NCBI GenBank assembly: GCA_007130555.1
Contig: SLSH01000128.1
Location: 1-19,035 of the forward strand
Source of the DNA: Bacteroidales bacterium
Lineage (GTDB): Bacteria > Bacteroidota > Bacteroidia > Bacteroidales > ML635J-15
DNA: 19,035 nt
Reading direction: 5' to 3'
Shown: piece by piece, positions 1 to 8,393 of the stretch
How the letters are laid out: each line of letters opens with the position of its first letter
How positions within the stretch are numbered: position 1 is the stretch's first letter
Translations under genes and position numbers: made by a program
Notes under the pieces: model-generated
The model's database searches: none
Seen by the model: the letters and a program-made list of their open reading frames with translations, nothing else
What the model was told of the DNA's origin: nothing

Positions 1-139
1 ACGACTGTCGCCGCTTAGAATTTGCTAAAAATTATGGTAATTGTCTAAAATTCAGAAACTCGCTCTGCTCAAACAGTCTGAATTTCTTAACGACAATCAC
101 CATAATTTTCTTAACGCAAATCCTAATACCGACAGTTGT
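1..139. repeat. Large modular imperfect inverted repeat (hairpin)
   Basis: The two halves of this stretch are imperfect reverse complements. Bases 1-10 pair with 130-139, 15-25 with 116-126, 28-45 with 92-109 and 48-56 with 77-85, leaving a 20-nt loop at 57-76. That makes about 46 base pairs with only two internal mismatches and one G-T pair. The stems are separated by asymmetric internal loops that resemble each other: TA on the left faces CTTAAC-type sequence on the right, twice. No open reading frame fits here. The structure could be a folded RNA, a bidirectional terminator or a palindromic mobile repeat. The left end sits at the window edge, so it may extend further. Confidence 0.8.
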
Positions 140-163
140 ATAAAAAAATTGTGTCGGCATTAA

Positions 164-201
164 CAAAACCACTGCCAACATCAAAGCTGTTGGCGGTTTT
201 G
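164..201. repeat. Short hairpin in non-coding left end
   Basis: GCCAACA at 174-180 pairs perfectly with TGTTGGC at 188-194. After a three-base bulge (171-173), CAAAACC at 164-170 pairs with GGTTTTG at 195-201. The loop is 7 nt. There is no long T-run after it on either strand, so it is not a textbook intrinsic terminator. It is the second of three inverted repeats in the first 300 bases. Confidence 0.65.
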
Positions 202-224
202 TATAAGATGCGACATAAAGCGGT

Positions 225-273
225 GTTCCGACTTTGCATTATGTTTAAAATATAACTATTCGTTTGTCGGAAC
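225..273. repeat. Inverted repeat with 8-bp arms
   Basis: GTTCCGAC at 225-232 is the exact reverse complement of GTCGGAAC at 266-273, with 33 AT-rich bases between. The spacing is wide for a hairpin. Its significance rests mainly on being the third inverted repeat in a row, all sharing a CCGAC/GTCGG theme. From 274 to 358 I see nothing further: no gene, and no clear terminator for the leftward transporter gene that ends at 359. Confidence 0.5.
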
Positions 274-358
274 GGTTTAATTATTTTATAAGCTTCTTAT
301 AATAAGAAAGATATAAATTTAATTCAGAAGTGGGTGTCCCAATGTACAAAACAGGGGT

Positions 359-1156
359 TTAAAGCAACAACAAACTTATAGCCATAACCAATATGCCAAG
401 GATTACTCCATAAGTTGCTATGTGATGATTTTTGCCGTAATCTTTTGCAGCCGGCAATAATTCGTCAAAAGAAATAAACACCATTATTCCTGCCACCGAA
501 GCCAAAACAATTCCGAAAATCAGATTTGTAAGAAAAGGCATAATAATTAAGAAAGCAACAACAGCACCTAGAGGCTCTGCCAGTCCTGAAAGGAAAGACC
601 ATTTGAATGCTTTTTTTCTGTTTCCGGTAGCATAATAAATTGGAACTGCAACAGCTATTCCTTCGGGGATATTATGAATTGCAACTGCAATAGCAACAGG
701 AATCCCCAATTCCAAATCGGAATATGCAGTGATAAAAGTTGCTATTCCTTCGGGAAAATTGTGTAAGGTAATTGCTATTGCTGTAACTATTCCGACTCTA
801 TGTAGCCTCTGTTTTTTGACATCTTCGTTCATGCTTTCGACAAAACGTATTTCATGAGGATTGATTTTTTTAGGAACAAGTTTGTCAATAATAAGACTAA
901 GAAGAATCCCTCCTATAAAAGCAAGTACAGCATACCATTCTCCTGAGTTATTAAAATCTTGTGTTATTATTTCAACGGATTCGGGTAAAATTTCAACAAA
1001 TGAAATATAAATCATTACTCCTGCCGAAAATCCTAAACTGAAAGACAGAACGGTTTTATTTGTTCTATTTGTAAAAAATGCAATTAAACCACCTATTCCC
1101 GTGGAAAGTCCGGCAAATAAAGTAAGTAAAAATGCGTAAATTATATTATTATCCAT
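359..1156 (-). CDS. zupT: ZIP-family divalent metal (zinc) transporter
   Basis: A 265-residue inner-membrane protein of the ZIP family, which moves zinc and often other divalent metals into the cytoplasm. About eight hydrophobic segments are visible. The diagnostic metal-binding helices are present: HNFPEG at residues 132-137 and HNIPEG at 161-166, followed by the GLAEPLGA motif at 191-198, which matches helix V/VI of bacterial ZupT. A basic and acidic loop near residues 93-120 fits the variable cytoplasmic loop, though it lacks the His-rich run seen in many eukaryotic ZIPs. Length matches ZupT (about 260). The start is ATG at 1154-1156. It lies 19 nt downstream of the C25 peptidase gene on the same strand, so read-through transcription is plausible. 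Metal specificity cannot be read from sequence; zinc is the family default. Confidence 0.9.
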   Translation of the reverse strand: MDNNIIYAFLLTLFAGLSTGIGGLIAFFTNRTNKTVLSFSLGFSAGVMIYISFVEILPESVEIITQDFNNSGEWYAVLAFIGGILLSLIIDKLVPKKINPHEIRFVESMNEDVKKQRLHRVGIVTAIAITLHNFPEGIATFITAYSDLELGIPVAIAVAIHNIPEGIAVAVPIYYATGNRKKAFKWSFLSGLAEPLGAVVAFLIIMPFLTNLIFGIVLASVAGIMVFISFDELLPAAKDYGKNHHIATYGVILGILVMAISLLLL

Positions 1157-1175
1157 AAGAATAGCGGAAGCATAA

Positions 1176-4100
1176 TTATCTTAACAGATACATTTTTCCT
1201 ATTTCCTTTTTAAAATATTTATCGGCTTCTGTGTTTCTGTGTTCTATATCTTGACCATCAATTGTAGCTTTTACGCGATAAAAATATATCCCGTTGGCAA
1301 GTTGGTCTCCGTACATATCTTTGCCATTCCAAGCATATTCTGTAATATTTCTGCCAACTCTTATAGGACCGAGTTCGTCCAAAAAGATGACTTTAACAAG
1401 TCTGCCCGTAACGGTAAATATTTCAATCCTTAAATCATCGGGAACCTGATATCCGGTTAATTCAAAAACAAACCTTGTACTTGTACTGAAAGGATTCGGA
1501 TAATTTAATAAATGTGTTATTGTAGAATTATTAATGACTTCAAATCTTATTATATAATCATATTTGCCGGATTCATTTTTTGATACATCAGTAGCCTGAA
1601 CCCTTAACTGATATATTCCGTCATTCTCAAAAACAGGGGTATAAATTATTTGACAACTGTTATTTGGCAATACTGCCGGCACCCAGATTAAGTCTTCTTC
1701 GGGATGGTTACGTGTTGCAAAATAAACTCTTTCTTCTTCTCCTGACTGCATATCTGTAATAAATACCCTGAATAATGAAGTGTCATTAAGAGCTAAGAAT
1801 TTATTTTCGTCTTTTAACTGAATTAAAATTTCAGGACGAGCCGACACAACATCTCCGTCCATGATATATCTTCCGTCAAAACTAACATCAAGAAGAGGAT
1901 TAATAACATCTCTCTGCACATAAAAATATTTAGCCGCTATGTTATTAAAATAATATTGTTCTTGCTGATAATATGTTCCTGTTTCTTCATTAATAGGATT
2001 GTACTGCACCCAAATACTGTTAATTCCGCTTAATCCAAGTGTAGAATATGTAACCGTATCAATTATTACATCTCCGGCAGGGTGTGGTCTCAAGGTTCTT
2101 AAATCAATAAGAGTTTTTTTATAGCTATTATCCTGAAGCCAGTATTTAACTCTTAAACTGTCCATATCATAATTTGAAATATTTTTTGTAGCAACGGCAA
2201 ATTTAATTTCTCCACCTTCTCCTATTGTGTCGCAACAGAAGTGGTATCCTGAGTTAGGGTCAATTGCTGTTTCAGGTCCGGGTTCAAATTTTAATTGCCA
2301 TTTTGTTAACTGTGCGGGCACTTTTGAAGAATCGTTTTTTGTAAAAAAATCAAGTTTTACATGAGGGTATTCTGTATAATCAATTGAATTTTCCAAATTA
2401 TAAATATCAAAATTGCCGGGAATTATATTTTCCATCAGAAGGTTTTCGTCACCTTTCTTATTAATACCATAAACTTTCAGTTCAATTTCATCATTATCAG
2501 AAGTATTAGTAGATTTGAAATCCCAGTGTAAAGATTGCCAGTTATTTGAAGGACCTACCAAAACGCTTTTGATATTTCCGTAATTGAAATTTGTTTCAAG
2601 GTCAACATATAAATTAATAACATCAGAGTAAGAATATCCGACTTTTTCCTGTGTAAAACTTGTATCTCCTTTTTTGGTAAAGAATATATAAGGATGAGTG
2701 TTTTCGATATTTCTTATATGAATTGAACCCATGTTTTCGAAAGTATCATAAATATTTTCGGGCCATTGTTCAAAATAGCCATTCCCCCATGAGTAAACCA
2801 AAATATAATGATCTTTCGGAACAATATTAAGCAAGCTGTTCATACTTTGAAGACCATCTATGTCAGGAGAACTTCCTGAGCCTGAGTTAAAAACATAAAA
2901 ATAATCAGGTCTGTTTCTTGCCGGACTATGCGGATAATTTCTGTGTCCGTATGCTTCTTTATTTGAGGGCCATGCCGTGAGTGTGTGCGGATCAATAACG
3001 ACTACCATCATGGCAGGTGCGGTTCCCATTGATGAATAATCGCCTTCCCCGTTCATTACCGAGCCGTCAATTGTCCATCTTATTTGAAAATATGTATTTG
3101 AATTAAGAACACCTGTATTATAACAATGAAGTTGTTTTGGAGTTGTAACATATTCATAAAGTCTTTCGGGTTTATTATAATCAATAAATCTGTAATCATT
3201 TTCTTTAAACTGATAAAAATGAGCCTGAGACCATCCTTCTTCGCCCGGGATATAGATAAAAGTACTTTCTCTCCACACGATTTTCTCCGGATTGCTGTGA
3301 TTATATGCAGCCTGCCAATAATAGACGGTATTTTCTTTTAAAGAAAAAGGCACTTTCCAGCTGACAATTCCTCCGCTTTCTAAAATCGTTCCTTGTGCCA
3401 TAGGATTTCCTGACTGACTATTAAAAGCATCTGTAGTATCTATTCTGAATACAAATTCGCTTAATTCAATAAACGGGTCAATTGTTGATGCCATTAAAAT
3501 AACTTCATTATCAGGATAAATTGAATATTTATAAGGATAAATCGGATAGATATCTCCTGATTTTATTAAAAAGTTTACAGTTGTTTCATTATTTGTTTTA
3601 TCCAGTTCTTCGATATTATTTCCTGCGTCTGCAAAAAAGCGGATGCTGTTCATACCGGGTCCTTCCAGTTTATCAACCGGAAATCTGAATTTAATGGTTT
3701 TCATATAATTGCATCCGTCAACGGCGAGGTAATAATTTTCAGTATTATTATTAGGAAATGTTCTGTCGGCAGTAACGAGGAAAGTATCGGAAACTGCTCT
3801 CCCGATATTTTTGATTACAACTTCAACGTCAAAACTGTCTGATATTGTTGTTATTTCATTTGGAATAAAACTTATGCCCGAAGGTTCAAGTACTAAATCG
3901 GGTAATTCGTGAGAATTAATAATCAATCCGGGGTCTCCGTGTAATGTCATCTCCAGAAGTAATGCTTCTATAAATATATTATTCGCATTTTCTGTTGTTT
4001 GTAATACTTTAATCGTATTATTTTTTTGCACCCCGATACTTTTATTATAGTTTTTGTAAGTCATATTTTTATAAAATTCCAGTGAAAAAAGATTTAAGTT

Positions 4101-6200
4101 AGAACCGATACCTGCTCCGACAGATCCTAAAAATCCTATGGCTCCTTTTTGTGAAATATTAACCCAGTTTTCACTTACACTATTAGATGAAGCCAAATGA
4201 ATATTTCCCGGAAAACAACTGTTGGCAAGTATAAACGGATATTTTCCTCTGTTTGAATAATTTTCGGGATTATCTACGCCTTGGTCAAATCCTGAAGCAG
4301 AAGCATGTCCGAAAAATGTCATTAAAGTTGTTCCGTTTTCGATTAAATTCCTGATAGAATCGAATTGACTTATTTGGACTGGTTCCGAACTGGTTTTGAA
4401 AAACGAACTTACTTTTGCTCCAAATAAAGTATCTTCTATTATTTGTTTATAATTATTCAGATAATTTGCAAATGTGTTTTGTTCGTGTGCGTATGCTCCT
4501 CCTCCGAAATGAACTACATTTTTCATCCACTCTGCAGCCGGGAGGGATTCATATTCAATTATTTTGTCCAAATAATCCAGTACCTCTTTTTCGTTTCTTG
4601 CACTAAATCGTCCTGTCGCAAACAGCGGGTCAAAAAGAGTGTTTGTCAGTCTTGCCGTTAATAAATTATCACTTGACGGGTTTCCTGCCGAAGGTACCAG
4701 ACAGTTTTTAAAATTAGTGCTGTTTTTTCTGAAATCTATTGAATGGATTGATTTTCCAAGCAAAAACAAATGCTTAAAATCCGATTTTAAATTATATGAA
4801 TAATTACAAAAATTTCTGATTGATACAGGATGCTTTACTACACCGTAAGCATACTGATAATATAGCTGGTCAATATCAACTAAAATAACATTGGCTCCTG
4901 TCGAATTTCTGTAGGAAGCATATTGTTCTGCTGCATTCATCAGTGATTTATGGGTTATGATTATGTAGTCGTGGGTAGGATTTATGCTCATATAATCAAC
5001 AAATCTGTTATTATTGCTGATTTCATGAATCCCTGTTACGTTCATGTAACCCGACTGATTTCTTAATACTAAAAATCTTTCCGTATCTGCATCAGGGACC
5101 AATGCTTTTATTTTATTATTTTCAACCGAAGTAATAATTCTATAATTATTTGTTAAATCATATAAAACAACATTTGAAGAGGTGTTAAAATCGGATATCT
5201 CAATATAGTCTTTATCCGACTGATTGTTTGGTTTTAAGTAAAATTCATAATAATCATTATTTCCAAATTCCCATTTATGAGGATATTTAATATCTATGTA
5301 AGAAACGGCATTTCTGTCAGGTATAGTTGGTTTCTCTGTATCATGACTGGAGAAAACAAATGAAATTGATGATGAAATATTCTGACTTGAAATACCAAGT
5401 TGTTTTCTGACAAAATCATAGCCTGTGTATTTTTCATCTACCATTGTAGTCCCCATAATATTAACCTTTAAATGGTGAGGCACCGAAGAATAAAAATCTG
5501 TTGCGGGAATTCCGACAACGGCGAGTTCAATTTCTGTCGGGGTACTTGTATTATATATATTTGGAGTTTGTATGGTTTTTGTAACAGGAGAATTATCTGA
5601 AATTACGGCATTATCAAAATATCCCTCACCTTCGGCAAAAAAATAGCGATTACGTCCTTGGTAATAGGCTCCTGTATAATTTATTCGGATATGTTTGGAA
5701 CAAAAATTCTGAGCCGAAGATATATAAGGAGTAAAATCCAAGTCATTAATTGTTTGTGTTCTGCGATTATTAATGGAATTATTCCATGTAATAAAATATG
5801 AAGACGTATCATTATAAAAGCTATAATCGGGATTTATCCGATTATCGGGAAATCTGAAAAATACCGAATCCAGTTCGCCCCGATTTCTTTTTCCGTAAAA
5901 CTCTATATATCCGTTAGGGTCAAAAACTCCTAGGCTTCCTTCACCTTCAATATATATATACTGCTCTGTCCCGTTATGAAACAGTTGAATATTTCTAGGG
6001 TCAATTGTGTTTACAGGGATTCCCGCTGTTAATAACTCAGAATAGGTAAGTCTGTAAAGCCCGTCTTTACTCAATGTTATTCTGAAATATTGCTGGTCGT
6101 AATTAATCCACTCATTATTAAATACCTGAGCGTAGGAAAAAAGTTGTGAAATTAAAACAATTACACAAATCAAAAATTTTCGATGTATTTTTTGTATCAT
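1176..6200 (-). CDS. PorU2-type C25 (gingipain-like) cysteine peptidase, type IX secretion
   Basis: A 1674-residue exported protein. A type I signal peptide ends near residue 24 (SYA|Q). The gingipain-type C25 domain spans about residues 410-765, with the catalytic pair apparently H632 (in TFFGHAS) and C662 (in LANSCF). Beta-rich modules follow: a CARDB-like stretch near 768-885, a fibronectin-like stretch near 900-990 containing a YYWQA motif, then GWSQAHFYQF. The end (1566-1674) begins NYPNPF and has FlgD-like turns (WNGKDMYGDQLANGIYFYRV), closing with KMYLLR. That is a type IX C-terminal domain of the kind kept by PorU sortases. PorU cleaves the sorting signal of cargo and attaches it to A-LPS. 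P. gingivalis PorU is about 1160 residues, so this much longer protein fits the PorU2 group better. It follows the PorV/PorQ-family gene by 48 nt. Alternatively it could be a secreted C25 protease that is itself cargo. Confidence 0.8.
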   Translation of the reverse strand: MIQKIHRKFLICVIVLISQLFSYAQVFNNEWINYDQQYFRITLSKDGLYRLTYSELLTAGIPVNTIDPRNIQLFHNGTEQYIYIEGEGSLGVFDPNGYIEFYGKRNRGELDSVFFRFPDNRINPDYSFYNDTSSYFITWNNSINNRRTQTINDLDFTPYISSAQNFCSKHIRINYTGAYYQGRNRYFFAEGEGYFDNAVISDNSPVTKTIQTPNIYNTSTPTEIELAVVGIPATDFYSSVPHHLKVNIMGTTMVDEKYTGYDFVRKQLGISSQNISSSISFVFSSHDTEKPTIPDRNAVSYIDIKYPHKWEFGNNDYYEFYLKPNNQSDKDYIEISDFNTSSNVVLYDLTNNYRIITSVENNKIKALVPDADTERFLVLRNQSGYMNVTGIHEISNNNRFVDYMSINPTHDYIIITHKSLMNAAEQYASYRNSTGANVILVDIDQLYYQYAYGVVKHPVSIRNFCNYSYNLKSDFKHLFLLGKSIHSIDFRKNSTNFKNCLVPSAGNPSSDNLLTARLTNTLFDPLFATGRFSARNEKEVLDYLDKIIEYESLPAAEWMKNVVHFGGGAYAHEQNTFANYLNNYKQIIEDTLFGAKVSSFFKTSSEPVQISQFDSIRNLIENGTTLMTFFGHASASGFDQGVDNPENYSNRGKYPFILANSCFPGNIHLASSNSVSENWVNISQKGAIGFLGSVGAGIGSNLNLFSLEFYKNMTYKNYNKSIGVQKNNTIKVLQTTENANNIFIEALLLEMTLHGDPGLIINSHELPDLVLEPSGISFIPNEITTISDSFDVEVVIKNIGRAVSDTFLVTADRTFPNNNTENYYLAVDGCNYMKTIKFRFPVDKLEGPGMNSIRFFADAGNNIEELDKTNNETTVNFLIKSGDIYPIYPYKYSIYPDNEVILMASTIDPFIELSEFVFRIDTTDAFNSQSGNPMAQGTILESGGIVSWKVPFSLKENTVYYWQAAYNHSNPEKIVWRESTFIYIPGEEGWSQAHFYQFKENDYRFIDYNKPERLYEYVTTPKQLHCYNTGVLNSNTYFQIRWTIDGSVMNGEGDYSSMGTAPAMMVVVIDPHTLTAWPSNKEAYGHRNYPHSPARNRPDYFYVFNSGSGSSPDIDGLQSMNSLLNIVPKDHYILVYSWGNGYFEQWPENIYDTFENMGSIHIRNIENTHPYIFFTKKGDTSFTQEKVGYSYSDVINLYVDLETNFNYGNIKSVLVGPSNNWQSLHWDFKSTNTSDNDEIELKVYGINKKGDENLLMENIIPGNFDIYNLENSIDYTEYPHVKLDFFTKNDSSKVPAQLTKWQLKFEPGPETAIDPNSGYHFCCDTIGEGGEIKFAVATKNISNYDMDSLRVKYWLQDNSYKKTLIDLRTLRPHPAGDVIIDTVTYSTLGLSGINSIWVQYNPINEETGTYYQQEQYYFNNIAAKYFYVQRDVINPLLDVSFDGRYIMDGDVVSARPEILIQLKDENKFLALNDTSLFRVFITDMQSGEEERVYFATRNHPEEDLIWVPAVLPNNSCQIIYTPVFENDGIYQLRVQATDVSKNESGKYDYIIRFEVINNSTITHLLNYPNPFSTSTRFVFELTGYQVPDDLRIEIFTVTGRLVKVIFLDELGPIRVGRNITEYAWNGKDMYGDQLANGIYFYRVKATIDGQDIEHRNTEADKYFKKEIGKMYLLR

Positions 6201-6248
6201 AGGTTAAAAATAAAATATAAAAATAAAAAAAAAAATAAATATAAGCAA
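6201..6248. other. AT-only-like spacer with an 11-A homopolymer
   Basis: The 48-nt gap between the PorV-like and PorU2-type genes is almost entirely A and T on the plus strand and contains eleven A in a row at 6225-6235. On the coding (minus) strand this is a T-rich leader just ahead of the peptidase start codon. It could be a spacer that favours initiation without Shine-Dalgarno pairing, or a slippage-prone tract. Confidence 0.5.
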
Positions 6249-7337
6249 TTATTTTGAAAAAAAGATGCTTGTATCAAAAACATAACTCAAAGAAAATATG
6301 TGAGAATACAATGCAATGCTTTGGTCTCCTATGTCTGTTAATGCGTAGTCAATTCTTAATCCTTGAAAATTTAATCCTACTCCGATATTTGGTTGCCATG
6401 ACAATGTTTGTGTTTGGTCGAAATCCGGTATAAACTGGAAATTTGAAACACCTGCTCTGACAAACACAAGATTATTATATCCAAGTTCCAGTCCCATAAC
6501 AGGGTCAATACTTATTACATTTGTTTTTATTAAAGTATTTCTTTTTCCGTCTGATGTAGTGTTTAAAGCAATTTCAGGATAAATTGTAAACATGTCATTT
6601 ATTGTAAATAAATATCCAATTCCTAAAAGAATTCTGGGCATAGTAATTTCCAACCCGTTTTCGGGGACTTCGTTTCCAGTTGCTTCAAACACATCTCTAA
6701 GCAGTTCTTGATTAAATCTCCATGCATTAAATGTGCTTGTAGCATCTCTTAAGTTTGCGCCAAAATACCAGTTATTTAATTTATACATTGCTGCCAGATC
6801 AAATCCAAATCCCCATGCATTTGCGAAATCTCCCGCATTTCTTCTTATCAGTTTAACATTTCCGCCTATTGATAAATCTTCTATAAGAGAAGTACTTGCG
6901 TAAGAAAACAAAAAAGCATAATCTGCAACAGAGAATGAAGTTATTCTGTCATATCTTATATTTCCGTCGCTGTCAATTAAGTCTAAAGTGTTAGGGATGT
7001 CATCCACACCAAATCTAATCATAGAAACTGCGGCAACAGAACTTTCATTTAATCTGTATGATGCACCAATAAAATCATATTTTGAAATTCCTGCAAAATA
7101 TTCGGAGTGCATTGCACCTACTTCCATCTGACTGTTTAGTTCGTTTAGTCCTGCAGGATTCCAGTAAACCGAACTGATATCATTTACAGAACCTATTACT
7201 GCTCCGCCCATGGCAAGAGACCTGGCACCTACTCCTATTGCCAAAAATTCATTGGAATATTTCGGTGCTATTTGAGCAAATATAGAATTTGCTGATATTA
7301 TTAAGATAATTAATACTAATTTTGCCTTAAATTTCAT
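6249..7337 (-). CDS. PorV/PorQ-family outer-membrane barrel protein
   Basis: A 362-residue protein with a signal peptide cut near residue 21 (FA|Q), followed by alternating beta strands across the whole length and an aromatic-rich C-terminus typical of outer-membrane barrels. The family signature near the N-terminus is clear: GVGARSLAMGGA at residues 35-46 and VYWNPAGL at 57-64, shared by PorV, PorQ and UPF0164 proteins. PorV shuttles type IX cargo from the translocon to the PorU attachment complex, and PorQ has a related role. The sequence is not close enough to canonical PorV or PorQ to choose one. Its position 48 nt upstream of the PorU2-type peptidase suggests the two work as a pair. The start is ATG at 7335-7337, and the gene is divergent from pssA across an 87-nt gap. 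Confidence 0.82.
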   Translation of the reverse strand: MKFKAKLVLIILIISANSIFAQIAPKYSNEFLAIGVGARSLAMGGAVIGSVNDISSVYWNPAGLNELNSQMEVGAMHSEYFAGISKYDFIGASYRLNESSVAAVSMIRFGVDDIPNTLDLIDSDGNIRYDRITSFSVADYAFLFSYASTSLIEDLSIGGNVKLIRRNAGDFANAWGFGFDLAAMYKLNNWYFGANLRDATSTFNAWRFNQELLRDVFEATGNEVPENGLEITMPRILLGIGYLFTINDMFTIYPEIALNTTSDGKRNTLIKTNVISIDPVMGLELGYNNLVFVRAGVSNFQFIPDFDQTQTLSWQPNIGVGLNFQGLRIDYALTDIGDQSIALYSHIFSLSYVFDTSIFFSK

Positions 7338-7379
7338 TTAATATATAAATTTAATATAAGTAACAAAATAACTTAATAA

Positions 7380-7408
7380 TTGTTAAAATATTGCTAAAAA
7401 TAGTCTTT
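7380..7408 (+). promoter_or_regulatory. Possible Bacteroidota-type promoter for pssA-purS
   Basis: TTG at 7380-7382 lies 18 nt before TAGTCTTT at 7401-7408. This resembles the TTG / TAnnTTTG pattern, but the last base of the -7 box does not match. It would start transcription about 10 nt before the pssA ATG. The region is very AT-rich, so chance matches are likely. Confidence 0.25.
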
Positions 7409-7424
7409 TTTTTTAATTATAATT

Positions 7425-8132
7425 ATGAAAATTAAAAATTTTATACCTTCATTTATAACTTCATTAAACCTGTTTTGCGGTTGTATTGCCACGGTTTTTG
7501 CTTTTCAGGGCGAAGTTAAGTATGCCGTAATACTAATTATTATTGCCGCGATATTGGATTTTTTAGACGGATTTTCTGCACGAATGTTAAAAACCGTGTC
7601 AAATTTCGGAAAACAACTGGATTCATTGGCTGATATTATTAGTTTTGGGATGGCTCCGGCAACTTTGATGTATAATTTAGTCGTTAATCATTCTGTTTTT
7701 TCCGGAATTTGGTCTTTCAGTACGTTTTTAATCGTAATTTTTGCCGCATTAAGATTGGCAAAATATAATATTGACAGTAATCAAACCAATGAATTTTCAG
7801 GCTTACCGACACCCGCTATGGCAATTTTTATTTTATCAATAGCATGGTATGTTGATACAGAGAATAATTGCGTAACGCAATTAATTTGTAATAAATATTT
7901 TTTTGCTGGACTGATTATTTTTGTATCTGTTCTTATGGTGTCGAAAATTAAATTATTCTCATTAAAATTTAAAGAGTTTAGTTTTAAAAAAAATATTTGG
8001 CAAATTATATTTTTAATATTATCAATAGTTTTGTTAATAATTTTTAAGATAATAGGTATTGCATTCATAATAATTTTATATCTTGCTCTGTCATTATTAA
8101 AAAACATGTTTAATAAAAATAAAATAGAATAA
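7425..8132 (+). CDS. pssA: CDP-diacylglycerol-serine O-phosphatidyltransferase
   Basis: A 235-residue integral membrane enzyme that joins CDP-diacylglycerol and serine to give phosphatidylserine, the precursor of phosphatidylethanolamine. The CDP-alcohol phosphotransferase signature is complete: D45, D48-G49, A52-R53, G62, D66 and D70, matching DGxxARx8Gx3Dx3D, with the aspartates that bind the metal ions. About seven hydrophobic helices are seen, the last two in the C-terminal third. The N-terminal FIPSFITSLNLFCG motif is typical of the PssA type rather than PgsA. Length is normal for the short (Bacillus-like) PssA class. The stop codon is one base from the purS ATG, so the two are probably translated together. 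A decarboxylase (psd) is not in the window. Confidence 0.92.
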   Translation: MKIKNFIPSFITSLNLFCGCIATVFAFQGEVKYAVILIIIAAILDFLDGFSARMLKTVSNFGKQLDSLADIISFGMAPATLMYNLVVNHSVFSGIWSFSTFLIVIFAALRLAKYNIDSNQTNEFSGLPTPAMAIFILSIAWYVDTENNCVTQLICNKYFFAGLIIFVSVLMVSKIKLFSLKFKEFSFKKNIWQIIFLILSIVLLIIFKIIGIAFIIILYLALSLLKNMFNKNKIE

Positions 8133-8133
8133 A

Positions 8134-8385
8134 ATGAGATTTATTGCAGAAATTGACATCATGCCTCTTAAAGCGTTATTGGATCCGCAGGGAGAAGCAG
8201 TAAAAAACAGTGCTTTAAAATCCGGTTATAAAGGCATCGGGAGTGTTCGTATCGGGAAACATATTGAAATTGAAATTGAAGCCGCAGATAAAGAAAAGGC
8301 TGAAAAAGAAATTGATAAATTATGTGAAAAATTACTTTCAAATCCAATTATTGAATCATATAATTTTAAAATAAATAAAATTTAA
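8134..8385 (+). CDS. purS: Phosphoribosylformylglycinamidine synthase subunit PurS
   Basis: An 83-residue protein matching PurS, the small structural subunit that bridges PurL and PurQ in the ammonia-channelling FGAM synthase of the fourth purine step. Visible PurS hallmarks are LLDPQGEAVKN at about residues 15-25, VRIGKHIEIEIE at 38-49 and CEKLLSNPIIESYNF at 64-78. Length is typical (80-85). The start is ATG one base after the pssA stop. The presence of PurS implies that the organism uses the three-part PurS/PurQ/small-PurL enzyme rather than the single large PurL found in many Bacteroidota. The purL and purQ genes are not here, but purD follows after tRNA-His. Confidence 0.92.
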   Translation: MRFIAEIDIMPLKALLDPQGEAVKNSALKSGYKGIGSVRIGKHIEIEIEAADKEKAEKEIDKLCEKLLSNPIIESYNFKINKI

Positions 8386-8393
8386 TGATGCTA

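Noticed and set aside
1..300. Integron attC site or CRISPR array at the left end
   Set aside because: No regularly spaced direct repeats exist, and the expected attC core pair (RYYYAAC / GTTRRRY) is not placed at the hairpin ends.
1239..4661. Plus-strand open frames of 60-70 codons inside the PorU2-type gene
   Set aside because: They lie wholly inside a convincing long gene on the other strand, have odd composition and show no domain or signal features.
7781..8107. Minus-strand open frame of 108 codons opposite pssA
   Set aside because: It is the mirror of a hydrophobic AT-rich membrane gene with all catalytic motifs intact; no independent support.
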